A DNA stretch of 64,000 nt from Branchiostoma belcheri (lineage: Eukaryota; Chordata; Leptocardii; Amphioxiformes; Branchiostomatidae), in the NCBI RefSeq assembly GCF_001625305.1, contig NW_017803976.1, forward strand, positions 1,853,829 through 1,917,828, given 5' to 3'. Each line of letters starts with the position of its first letter. Position 1 is the first letter of the stretch. Shown piece after piece: positions 19,770-33,600 of this stretch. The translations under genes and the position numbers were made by a program. The notes under the pieces are model-generated. The model was not told the DNA's origin and made no database searches. It saw only the letters and a list, made by a program, of their open reading frames with translations.

Positions 19770-22700
19770 ATGGCGGAGAACGGTAAGTCATCGGGCGGGC
19801 CTGAGCCTTCCGCCGGCGAAAACTCCGCCTCCAGCGGCGTCAATACCTTTGCAAACGACGGCAGCTTCTTGGCGATGTTCCAGAAGAAGATGGAAGAGCA
19901 GAAGAAGCGGAAGGAGGAAGCGGAGAGACGACAAGACGGCGGGGAAGACGACACAAGCGCTGCTGCTACCAACCCAACATGCTCAGGAACAAGCTTGGCT
20001 ACCCCAACACCGGACAGCAAGCTACCGGCTACAAAGAAAGGCTTTCTACTCGTAAGACAGTTTCCTTCTATCGTATATTTCTTTTCCTTACTTTTTACCA
20101 CGTTTGTGTTGCCAGTTTTACTGAGTTCTGGCCTGCCGAAGGCTTCCAGCAGTGCCGTTCCGCTTGCCTGCGCCTAACAAAAACCACCCATATTTCTTGC
20201 CGGACAGGTGCACTAAAAACCATAAAATTCCCACGTCGTGAATTTATCTATATTAAATTCACAGTTCATGTTTTGACGAAGACAATTCAAGAGGGTTTTA
20301 TCGTCTATCTTAACGCTATATAATGACTTATTTATAATTTTTTCTAACCCCTGTTTTAATTTAATTAGTCCAGGTAATTTATTTCGATCGAAGTGGGAGG
20401 AGCACTTTGATACCTACAATGTAGTCACTGGGTTATGTTAAAATTCGAAGAAATGGTTTTAGGTTACATAAATGTGTGATGGTCCTGTGCATGGATGCAC
20501 ATGGTTACTAATCCGATGTTCTGACCCCTGGAACAGTGGGAGTATCGGTGTGCTTTGTTTGTTGTCATATCAAGACCTGGTTCTCCCCAACTGGGGGTGT
20601 TGACAAATTAAGGGGCTGGGCAGAGGAAGCCACCCACCTCCTCTAAGGAGTTCTACTGGGGCATGCCAAGAAAAACATTCCCCCAAATTCCTTGTAATGT
20701 CCCAGTTTAAGTCTTTTCATTATAAATAAAAGATGATACAACTTACAAGCACAAGTTTGTTCAACTACATGTCAAAAGACTGTCAAATGTCTTAATGTGA
20801 GCATTAGTTTCTTTCTTGTCATCTTTCACTTCTTGGCTTGTTTTTACTGAAGACAAGATGAATGAGAGTACTGACAGCACAAGTCTCCTAAGTCCAAGAA
20901 CCTTTGGCATTTCACTATAGGTATTCTCAGTGGGTAGATAATTCAAGAACTTCATGGCAAGATGTAGTCTTTGTTAGATGCATGACTTTTAACAACAGTT
21001 TTTACCTCCGGGCAAGGAGACATCCTTCCGCGGAAGGGTTTTGTGAGAGATTTAGATTTTCATGTTCGCAGCTGTTTCTCGCGTTTGGGTGGACGGATTC
21101 TTTTGGGACTCGGTATATGTTTTGCTATTGGGCTGTAGATGATGCACGTTCTATTGTTTTTATTGTATATGTGTTCTCGGGCGTGAAAACGGTGCCTTTT
21201 GGTGGCCCCAGAACACCCCTTTGAGTATGAAAATGGTCACGACCGTTGACCTTTGGCGTGTATTAGGTATTTACGGTCTGGTCCATGAAGCTGACCCCTC
21301 GCACAGAGGGGTGTCCGGTCTTGATAAATTCTTTGTTAACATAACAAACAACATATAAAAATATACAATAAAAAGCCTGGAGGTATAAAATCTCAGATTT
21401 TACTTGTTTATTTTCTGTTTTTCAGCCTTGTTTCACATTTTTTTGGAGTGGCTGTGCATGAAAAAAACTTTCCATACTTCACATAGATTAGTACAATAGT
21501 AGAATCTGACAGTTAACTGAAAGTTGTCTACATACAGTACTAGTACTTATTGCCTGAATTATCTTGCGATCATTGCCCAACAAGTTACTCAAACTTTTGT
21601 GAGAGCTAATAGTTTTCCTGATTTGACAGCCCATCTTTCAAAATGATCGACACTTGGACTTGGAAACAATAAACTAAAAAAAAACAAACTAAACTTTATC
21701 GAGTTCTGCTAGTTCTTCAGTGACTCGAAATGTCACTCGAAATGTCCAGATATTATCTCCGTAATTTATCCAGTAGTAGAGTTTGAATTTCCTATAAATA
21801 AAGTAAACTAAACTATACGATACTTTTATGAAAGTACAGGAAACTCAAGCTGACCGTAAATTGGGTGCTCTCCAATGAGAAGTCACATCCACCTGTTCCC
21901 ACCATGTCATAATTAATCAGATTTGTACCTATAACTATACCCGTGACTAAAGCTGCCAGTTTCCCACTAATCTAATCCAGATGCTGATATATACAGTACG
22001 TAGCCTTATATCTCCTAGAATGAACTTGATAATGAGAAAGTTCAATCAGCAAGAGGAATTCTTTTGGTCTATTTAACTCCAGGCTGACTTCAAAGGCATG
22101 TGCTTGGATCGGAGAATATCAGAATTCAGAAGTGAATGTCTGAAATACAACGCTGTTCCACTCTACGTGACATTTTGTGGCCTTTCTGCGACTTGTGATG
22201 CATGTCATTGCTAGGTATACATGAAATGTCATGACCTTTGACTTCTTGGATGTACTGGGTAATAGAAGGGACTTGACATTAAAAGCTGATGACATCACCA
22301 GCTGGTTTTAATTTGATTGGATGAACTTGTGCTATGAGCAAGTTTTGTGCAGTATCAATCAACTAAAAATGAAAGGGATTTGTAGAACTATACTAGTAGT
22401 ACTAGTAGTCTATTTTGCACAAGTCTAATGTCTTACTAGTATCTGCCTTTGCAACCAGTGTACAGGTAACAAAATACTTTTTTGAACCACTGCAAAAATT
22501 AGGTTGCCCATGATATCAGAATTTTAGGTTGCCCCACCTACTGTATAAGTTACTAGTACTACTTTTCTCAAATTAAGTAATGTTACATACATAAATCTTT
22601 AACAATATTTCTAACAGCCTTTACTTTAGTTAACTGATACTAGTAATAGCCATTGATACCTAGAATTAAAAAGCATCTGCTGGATACAGTGGTGCAAGCC

Positions 22701-24571
22701 AAGTGGGCATGATTTTTTTTGGGGGGTGGGGGGCATTCTTAAAATTCAGATAGCACACTGGGCTACCTAGGTTCAAAAATAGGTTGCCCCAAGTAAAATT
22801 TGGTTGCCCGGGGAACTGGGCAACCAGGTATTTTGTACGCTGGCAAGCTACCATTTTTTGCAAGAGTTATGATCACTGAAAAAGAATGCCATTATGTTGT
22901 CAGTACTGTATAATAGAGTCAATTCCGCGTCACCGAGTGGGTTGTTATTGTCATTATTTAAAAACAGAGACTCAAATCAGAACACAGACGCCTTAAGCGT
23001 AAAGCAAAAACAAATAAGTACATGATGTAGAAGATGATTCTTCTTCATGGTCCTACGAGACCGATGAAATGCCTACATATTTAGAAATGTTTTGAATTCT
23101 TTGTAATTGTTTGTCTAAGAAATTTCATAATTTGGAAATATTTTGAACATCTTGTCAATATTCTAAATAATTCCCTGGTTTTCTAAAACGTTTGAAATAT
23201 TCCTGATGTGGATTATGACATTTCTAATAGTTTCTAAATATTTCTAACAGCACTCTACCATTTTTTACCATTATTTCGAATTATTTCTAACATTTTGTAA
23301 ATAGGTCAGTGGGATGGGAAGGAAGTAATTCACACATCCCTGTGGAGTACATGGTAGACTGTCTGGGCGTCAGGCATTGATGCCTTACAACAAAAGAGCC
23401 ACCAGTGTCCAGCAGTGAAATCTAAAAGATACAGAGGAAGACAGAAAAGTAGGATTAGCACCTACTTTTATGGGGGCAATTACCCACATCTACCATTTGG
23501 TTATTTGTTTGAAATAGTTCTAAATATTTCGAATTGTGAAAGAAACACATGGGTAGTTCAAATTTATTCTAAAGAAAGAGATCTTTGTACAGTCACATTC
23601 AAAATGTTTCAGAAATATATAAATGAATTCAAATATATTCAAATTTTCATTTTCAAATTTTTGAAAAATTTAGAACTTTTGTTACTGGGGTATTCTTTTC
23701 TTCTAAATAATTCAAACGTATTAGAAACATGGAGAACTAGAGTCCCACGATCTCATACCTTCGCCAAATGATGTTAATCTTTATGACAAAGTAAAGATTA
23801 TTCCTCCTGATTTTGCAAATAGGATCCTCATTTGCATGAATTATATGAGTTGATCATATTATCCATAAAAGACAGCCTTATCTTAAAAAAGAAAGCCATT
23901 CTATCATTACCTCATAAATTATGCAAATGAGGTCCTTATTTGAGTAAATTATGTTTAATGATGTTCACATTCACTTAACTTGCAAATACCCTAAGTATGA
24001 AATTCCAGGCAGTTACCATTATGGAATTATAACATTTTCTCATTAATTATGCAAATTAAGTGTTAATTTACATAATTAATATCTTCCTGTGTTTTTCTCG
24101 TTGTCAATTACATATGTCTCAAGCTTGAATAGTCCTATAATGTAATGCAGCTGATTTACCGAATTTCCTCATTAATTATGCAAATTACGTCCAGATTTGC
24201 ATAATTGTCGCATAATTATGTCAAGCATCACTTAAGCTACTTACATAACAAAAATCATGATGATCCGTCCACCGGTTCTTGAGTTATCCTCTTATGAATA
24301 TTTTCAAAGAAATGGCCCTGCAGTTCCTGAGCAAGCCGATAGGGGGCCCAAACCTATGTCACTTATTCCCCAGCACAAGACCTACCTACCATCCAAATTT
24401 CGTGACCCTAGCACGTCCAGATCACGAGATATCAAAACCGGAAGTTCAGCTGCAGTACCATAAGAAGCCGCCAGGGGGCCCAAAATCTAATCATTTCGAG
24501 GTCTCATCAAGACCTACCCACCTACCAAATATGAAGTCAATCCATTTAAGCCTTCTCAAGTTATCGTGTTT

Positions 24572-24610
<39 letters not shown>

Positions 24611-27600
24611 CACACACGAACGCCTACGAAAACATAACCTTCTTGGCGAAGGTAAAAAACCCACTCGGTGATGCGGAATGGACTCTATATACCAGTAGAA
24701 ATGTCAGACATGCGAAAACATAACATATAGCTACTATCACAAATTGCAGCTGTCCAACACTTTAGCCTAGACTAGAGTGTATGTTGCAAGTTGCTCAAGG
24801 CTTTAGTGATAGAAATGTACCAATGCCATCCAATCAAAAAATCATATTTGGAGTCTTGCAAAAATGTGTTTGGGGTAGCATAAGGAAAAACTCGCATGTA
24901 GGAAGATCATAGCCTGGTATCCAGCCTTGTTAGCTTTAGTCCGCTACCCAAGATCCGCTCCCCGCCAACAAGCGGATCTTGGGTAGCGGACTAAAGCTAA
25001 CAAGGCTGGATACCAGGCTAGGAAGATCAGAGGTCTAGCCCAAAGGCATGTTTAGACTAGGACTTAGTAGTAGGAGGAACCTGTGTCAGTAGTGGAAAGA
25101 CTCGCTTTGTCTACAAGGGCTTATCCTGTCTTCTATGGGGGCTTGCAAGGGGGGGGGTCCCGACAATGCTATACGCTGAATTTGGAAACTTCTCGATTAC
25201 GCTTTACGATAAATTCCAAGTGGTTACAACGCATTACGTAGAATTAAAATGGTGAATACGCTCTACGGAGAATGCGCCAATTACACTCTACGTTGAATTA
25301 GAGCGGCCCGTCTACGCTCTACATAGAATTAAAACGGCCGATTACGCTCAACGGAAAAGGGCTTGCGGGTCCCCTTCTATAAACAACTGTCAACTGCCTA
25401 CTGTACGTGTACTGGGTACAACTGAAGCCAAGTACAGTATTGCAATAAAAGTTGTCAGGCATTTGGTTTTCTAGTGATTTTTCAAAAACTTTCAATAGTG
25501 TATGAAAATCACAGGTTCTGACTCATTTAGACTCTATAATATGGGGATCAACATCGTGTCAATGATGGATTTACAGAAGAATGTTCACCGCATGAGGTAC
25601 TGATTAAGGATATAAAGCTTGATAGGAAGATAAAAGAGTGAAACTTTAGACTAAAATGGCCAGTAAGTAGAGGATTAGGTCAAGGTAAGCTCCACATAAG
25701 GCCATGCTGATTTGATTATATGGATGACATCCTCCGGGAACCCCAAAATTGATGCGAGCGTGCGAATAAAAAAAAAGTTTTGCAAAAAAAAAAGTTGTTT
25801 TCATTTTGAAATGTATGCGGTCATGAGGGTTGAACAAATGGGACAGAATATGGTTTGGCGAATAATCTAGTCTTCAAGTTCATTTCTTTACAATTTCGTC
25901 TTTTTTCTTTTTATTTTGGCATTCTACGACATTGGTATAGTTTTTACTTATTTTTTTGTAACTTACGGTATATTTTGCTCATTTTGCCACAGGCGCTAGG
26001 CCACCGAGTTTTTGTTGAGATCTAACAATACATGTAACGTTACTTTGTTTTGTAAACCATTAAATAAAATCCTTATTATTGTTTCGCGCATGTTAGAACA
26101 TACACTGTGTCTACTCATTCAGCCCGTTGCCATCACAATACAGTGGTCCGTTGAAATATTCCCAAAAATCATACAGTCACATAACACATAACACCGTGAA
26201 CACGGCCCGTTGAAAGGTTCCCTAGAATCATACGTACACTGAACACGGTCACAAACTGATGAGGATTCCAAAGAACCATACGAACAGATACCGAAGTCTC
26301 CCGAAGATTGCCGAGAGCCGAACAGCGGCTTCCGAACGCTTCATCATGGTTAGGTACTTAGTACTAGTATACACTAGGTGCGAAATGCCATTTCAAAAGA
26401 CCCTATTTTCTGCGAAATGCCATAAGGAAAATAAAAGTCTTGATACTATCTATAATCAAGGGGTAACTAAGTAGCCATGTAAACTTTTTGGGGGTATGAT
26501 ACCATATTTTAAAGAAGATATGAAGCATTTTGTAAAGTCCAATTTCCGGCGAACTGCGTTACCAGGTCGCTGCTGTACAGGTCAATGACATCATCGCTAG
26601 CCAATCAGACGCACGATAGGCCCACATTTCCCGCGCGGTTCTAAAATGTAAACGCACACAACTGGCTACATCACCCGACAAGAGTCTTGACATGCTATGT
26701 GTAAATGTACTCTAAACACGTCCACAAACCCCACCGACATGTTTTCAGTTCTACATATGTTTCCCAGGCATGAGATTTGGAAAGTGTAGTTGTGCCCAAT
26801 ATCTCTAAAATGTAATATATCGTTGTTTTCTGAGTCTGGGGAGGCAGGGACTTCACACCGAACGTGATTCTAAGTCACATTTTTGCTGCCACCCCAGTTG
26901 GTAACGCAGTTCACGGGTAGGTGTTCCTACCCTGTCATCTTTTTGAAGTTATCACCGCTAGCGCTAGCCCCGGCTTGGGGTTCTATCGAGTCGAGCAGCG
27001 GTTTTGCGAACGCATTCGAGTTTGCGAAACCTGTTCTATTCCCGTCGGCCTTTGCGCTACCCTGAACGCCAATGTAACAGCTGAGTAATGAGTGTGCTTT
27101 TTATTGTATGATTCAGCGGACCAAGTACCCAGCAGTATGTATTATATATGTATGGTTCATTGTACAGAGAATTCTAGGGAAATTTTTCAACGGACCGTGT
27201 TCACGATGTTATGGGATGAGTGTATGATTCTCGGGAATCTTTCGACGGACAGTGTTCACGGTGTTATGTGTTGAGTTCATGACTCTTCGGATCCTTTCAA
27301 CGGACCGTGTTCATAGTGTTTGTGTTCAGTGTATGATTATCGGGAATCTTAAGCTTGTACGGAGTGCACAGTATACGAGTGTTCATAAAACAAAGCAACA
27401 GCGATCTCAACAAAAACTCGGTGGCCTATCGCCCATGATTTTGCAACTGTTTTGTACGATTTACAGTATGGTTGAAAACTTTTTTTTTTGGAAACGGCCG
27501 AAAATTCATGCGCGCGCGGATGTCATCCATATAATCAAATCAACATGGCCTAACTACATAACAGTGTAAGGCCACACCATCTTAATTTTATGGATGACAT

Positions 27601-30600
27601 CCCACGCGCATCGATTTTCGGCTGTTCTCCAAAAAAGAAAAAGAGATCACCACGTCTTCTGACTCTGAGGCTCTTGCCTGGCCCTAGGCATGGGTAGTCC
27701 ATGGTAGTTAGTGACAATACGGAGACTGTGGTAACTCTGGAGGACGGCACCCAGGCTGCCAAAGCTCCACGACTCAAGAACTAGTGGCGATTCATAAATT
27801 CCGCAAAAAGCCGGCATGTGCCAGCTTGTCGTATACGTCGCTATCTACTGCCGCAAATTCACAATACCAGCTTTGTATTCCTGTGCTTTAGTAGCATTTT
27901 TATTTTTGGCTGGAATTTTTTTTATTCGCCCGCGCGCACTAGTTTGGGGGTCTTCAAAGGATGTCATCCATTAAATTAAGTCGGTGTGGCCTAAGCGGGT
28001 TTGTGGTACATGGTGGTTTCTTATTAAGCTGTCCTTTGCCAACTGGGTACATTTGTGGGGGCCCGCATGCCCTTTTCCGTAGAGTGTAATCGGCCGTTTT
28101 AATTCTACATAGAGCATAGACGGACTGATCTAATTCAACGTATAGCGTAATTGGCACATGTCGCGTAGAGTGTATTAGCCGTTTTAATTCTACGTAATGC
28201 GTTGTAGCCACTTGGAATTTATCGTAAAGCGTAATCGAGAGGTTTCCCAATTTCAGTGTAATACGTAGCCAGCTCTCAATTTAGCGTAGAGCGTTGTCGG
28301 GACCCCCCCATGCAGACCCTCATTTGTAGGTACTAGTATCAGCCACCAGGCAACTAGATTTAGAAGTTGCTTATCGGAAATTGCAGACACCCAAGAGCTC
28401 AAAATCCTGTCACTGAATGACTTTGAATTTAATCTGTTTAGCAATAATCAGGTCTATTCCTACAGGGGAAAGATCATGGATTTGCCAATGGCACAAGGGA
28501 CCCTGCCAGCACAGTATGTCACCTGGGGCATTAAATTGTGCATGTCAAGTGAACATGCAAGGGGGGGTCCCGACAACGCTCTACGCTGAATTCGGAAACT
28601 TCTTGATTACACTTCATGATAAATTCCAAGTGGCTACAACGCATTACGTAGAATTAAAAGGGTGAATACGCTCTACGCAAAATGCGCCAATTACGCTCTA
28701 TACGTTGAATTAGAGCGGCCCGTCTACGCTCTACGTAGAATTAAAATGGCCGATTACGCTCTACGGGAAAGGGCTTGCGGGCCCCCATAGGTTTCTCTCT
28801 TTTTAAAGGCATCCAGTGCAGTTTTAAGGGCTTCGAAGTTCGAAACCATATTTTTCAAAATCGATATTCTAGTCACTTATCTAAGTTGAAACCACACTAT
28901 CCCAATGTATTTATTGACATTCATGGAGCAAAAAAGCCCCAAGTTCTGATGAAAAATGGTTACTGGAAGGGCCCTGGGCTGATTTTTAGAGTAGTACACA
29001 GAAAATGAATGACTCATCTTTGTCTTGTTTCTGCAGTTTTAAAAGCCCAAATTATGCAATGCTGACTCAAATGTGCCAATGTGAAGCAGTATGTGTCAAT
29101 ATCATAAACATTGCCTTATTCAGAATATTTCCAGTTTTGCTGCCCTGAAATCGTATTGGATGCCTTTAAGCAGCTACAACTACAAGCAAAATTTTCACCG
29201 CCGATTACGATTGACGTTAAATTTTCAGACCTGATTATGAACAGTTACATGTTACAGCTAATATACTGATTACGAATTACGATGATTTTGGGAGGCTGCC
29301 TACGGATTACACAGACTAAAAAGGCCTGATTACGCCTTACGAAAAAGGGCATGTAGGCCTTCCTACAATTGAGTTAAGTTTTGCTTAGCTAGAACTTAGG
29401 CCACACCAATTTAATTTGTTGGTTCTCGGATTTTTTCAGAAAAAATATGAAGCGACAGGGCGAAAAAAAATTAAAATAAAACAGGTCTAGGCATACTATT
29501 ATAGGCTTAAATGCTACAAAATGAGCCATGAAGTCAACACAAAAGGCTGGGTTAAAATTTAAACATTGATTTTGATTGAATTTTGAACTTTTAATCAAAC
29601 CACTGCAATGATAGATGGGAAAAATGTAACAACTAGGAAGAAAAGGACTTTCCTCAACTGTTGGGGGGCAAAACATGAGCATTTTTCAGTTGATTCAGGA
29701 CCAGAATCAATTTTTTTTTTTTTGCAAATCAGAAAAAAACGAAGAGGCGAATCCGAGAACCAACAAATTAAATTGGTGTGGCCTTAGTAGAAGATTTAAC
29801 AGAGGACAGGTGACTGAAAATTTGATGAGTGTGTCTAAGGTGGATTAGGTCCCTGTCAGAGATGAGACAATGTGAGATGCACTGAGGAGGAATGATGGCA
29901 CTGGAAATTAGATAAAGGAGTGGTCTTTCTCCCTGTAGGCATCTTTACTTCTTTTAGTCTGATTTACAGTCTCAAAATTTAGGTCCCTAAGGCCATGTTG
30001 ATTTGATTATATGGATGACATCCCCGCGCGCATGAATTTTCGGCCGTTTCCAAAAAAAAAAAAGTTTTCAACCATACTGTAAATCGTACAAAACAGTTGT
30101 AAAATGAGCAAAAATATACCGTAAGTTACAAAAAAATAAGTAAAAACTATACCAATGTCGTAGAATGCCAAAATCAAACAAAAAAAGACGAAAAAAATTG
30201 TAAGGAAATGAACTTGAAGATTAGAATTTAGATTATTCGCCAAACCATATTCTGTCCCATTTGTTCAACCCTCATGACCACGTAGATTTCATAATGAAAA
30301 CAACTTTTTTTTTTGCAAAACTTTTTATTTATTCGCACGCGCGCATCAGTTTTGGGGCTCCCGGAGGATGTCATCCATATAATCAAATCAACATGGCCTT
30401 ACGAAAAAGGGCATGTAAGCCTTCCTACAATTGAGTTGAGTTTTGTTGAGCTAGAAGATTTAACAGAGGACAGGTGACTGAAAATTTGATGAGTGTGTCT
30501 AAGGTGGAAGGTCCCTGTCAGAGATGAGACAATGTGAGATGCACTGAGGAGGAATGATGGCACTGGAAATTAGATAAAGGAGTAGTCTTTCTCCCTGTAG

Positions 30601-33600
30601 GCATCTTTACTACTTTTAGTGGGATTTAGGCCGACTTTAGACTGACGACGGTATACGATCGCACGACAATCGTTGTGGGCGACGGCTGGCTTTAGACACA
30701 TGACCAGAAAGTGTGGCGGACACCCGCAGCGCAGGATGGCACGCCGCGCGCCAATGCAAAATGGCGAGAGAACCCCTATTTCGGCATGCTGCAGCAGATT
30801 GTTTTTATTCTGCTTTTAACTCGTTGTCCTGAGGATGAGACGCTGAGTTTGTGCCCAGCAAAGAAGGGGGTATATGGCACATGTACCAAGCGGGGCAATA
30901 CTCCGGGTTTGATCCCGGCGTTCGGTGCTGCCGTCAGCCTGGCTACATTGGCCGGAATAAATGTGGATCGGCGGATCGGTTCGTACTGGAGAAGCAGCGA
31001 TTGGTGGCAGGGGATTGTACTAGACACGTATGATGATGTCTTTGGTTTGACGACATTTAATGATACAGGCGATGTGCTTGGACATGAAATAACGCTTGCA
31101 GGCTTATTTGCATAAGGCCAATGACCTCCCACTTCCTTCGCCGGCGACGGTTCACTTTAGACGGTGGAAAATCCTCCTAGGACCCCCCGCTGAAGGATTG
31201 CACGATAGGGTCCGAGGTGATAGTGACGACGATTCGAGGATTACCGTCGTGCGACTATTTTGATTGTCTTTAGACGGTGGTAAAATACCGTAGCCGGCAA
31301 CATCTTGACGATAAACATTCGTACGACTACCGAACCGTCGTCAGTCTAAAGTGCCCCTTACAGTCTCAAAATTTAGGTCCATAAAGTGATTGTGTGTCAT
31401 GAACTGTAAATTCATCAAAGTTTGGGCGGACTTACTAGTAGTAATTGCAAGGTAGCTTATGGAAAATTAAGTGTGTGCAATGTTTAAAGTTTGTGGTTGG
31501 CACATATTTTTGAATAATTCCTGATTGAAAATCTGTATTATTGATGGCACAACAAGTTTGCTGTGAAGAGGTCATACCTAGCCTGGGTACCAAACCTTTG
31601 GTCGGCTTGGCGGTATTTTTTCGGCCCCGGCCTTTACCATTAGCCAAGGCGAGTTATACCACGGCCCTATCTCCAGCTGTTTCCCTGTATCCGCTGACTT
31701 CCTGTATTACGCTTGGTCTTCTTTTGCCGCCGACTGTGAGCGAAGAAACCTAAACCCCCCGAAGCGCGGTAATTGAGGCCTGGTTGGCGGGCCCAGACGC
31801 TCTCTGTGCCGAAGGGATAGCGCTGAGCTCACGGCGGTCTGGTTACCAGGTTATAATTAGGTCATACCATACCTAGTACTAGTGACAATAGGAAACATAC
31901 AACTGCTGCAAATATTTCAGGAGTTACAGTAAGACCTAGGAAAAAAATGTTGTATTTCCTGTTTCCCTACCAACCCTAGAAAAAACTGCCGACTCTAGCC
32001 GTTTTGTGTGTGGGCTCCTGCAAGGGACATACTCTCATCTGCCAAATAAACATACGGGTACGTTTATTTTTTTTGGCCCAAACATCCACCCAGTACGTTC
32101 TTATTTTGCACAGTACGTTTATTAATTTTTTTGAAAACCAGTAATTTTTTTCAACTTCGTGTGAAAAAAATTGACAAATCTTCGACGTGAAGACGTTTAT
32201 AAACGCGTATTGTAGCGAGAAACTTGTCATTTTCGGGCCGGTTTTTGCAATCACCGCGTGCATAAATTCGTCTGAATGTTCTATTGTCATGGGTGGTGCT
32301 TATCAAAATACGATATATTAAATGCTCTTTTTTTGTCTATTTAAATTCCTAATTGCAAATAACAGTTAAAGATTTGTGCATATATCAGTAAGGGCGCATT
32401 TTAGTACAAGAGACACAGGTTACCCGTCAATTTTGGTAATTTTACCGGGGGGGGGGGGTACGTTTATTCCGGGGGTATGTTATTTGATTTTGNNNNNNNN
32501 NNNNNNNNNNNNNNNNNNNNNNNNNNNNNNNNNNNNNNNNNNNNNNNNNNNNNNNNNNNNNNNNNNNNNNNNNNNNNNNNNNNNNNNNNNNNNNNNNNNN
32601 NNNNNNCCAATTAAAATTTCTTGGTTAACGGATTCGCCCGCTTCATTTTTTCTGATTTGAAAATAAAAAATAAAAATTCAGAATCAACTGCAAAATGCTC
32701 ATATTTTGCCCTGAACAGTTGAAAACAGTCCTTTTCTTCCTAGTTGTTACAGTTATTCCATCTTTCAATGCAGTGGTATCATTAAAAGTGTTTAAATTTT
32801 GAACCAGCCTGGTGTGTTGACTTCATGGCTCCTATCCTACCGTTTTGGGCCATAATAGGATGCCTAGGCCTGTTTTTATTTTTATTTTTTTTCGCCCGCC
32901 CTCTCCATTATTTTTCTAGAAAAATCCGTTAACCAAGAAATTAAATTGGTGTGGCCTTAAACGGGAAGCATAACATTTTTTCCCTAGTCCTCACCAGCTG
33001 TACCCACCTTGCATAATGGATACCTACAGCCCACAGGTGGGACCCAGTGTTGCAACTTTACACTCTCCCAGGTGTCACAGGCCAGGTGGAAGCCATAGTT
33101 TTAGTCGACTTTGACATTGAAAGGTTAACAGCAACTGTACATCAGGGACACCATAAAAGTAATGAGATGGATCAATAGAGAGGGAGAGACCTGAATTAGT
33201 TCTTTGACTTAGACCAGGCTGTTGATATACATGTAGTATATGATCATGCCGTTAATGCATTGGCTGAAGTCTAAGGTCCCGTGTTTGGGGATAGTCAAAC
33301 CCCACGCACGTTAAAGAACTCACCGCACTTATCGAAAAGAGTAGGGGGCCTTCCTGGTGTGAGTGGCTTAAACCTTACAGTCCGGTCTTACATAGCTTTT
33401 ACTTACATGTACATTAAACTGGTGTACACCTAAGGCCACAGCAAGTAATTTTTATGGATGACATCAGCGCGCACATTAATTTTGGACTGATTTTTGAAAA
33501 AAAAAAAAGAAATTTTGTTGCCTTCTGACAGTGGTCAACATCCCGAAAATGAGCAAAGATGTCTGTCGCCATGCCGGAATGTGGATGGCAGATATAACTA

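Noticed and set aside
24279..24671. 130-residue protein ending in TDRQ repeats
   Set aside because: The frame runs through a GACA microsatellite at the end of a TIR element.
30711..31115. 134-residue open frame as a host gene
   Set aside because: It lies wholly inside a TTA-flanked Harbinger-type element that is absent from the adjacent duplicate.
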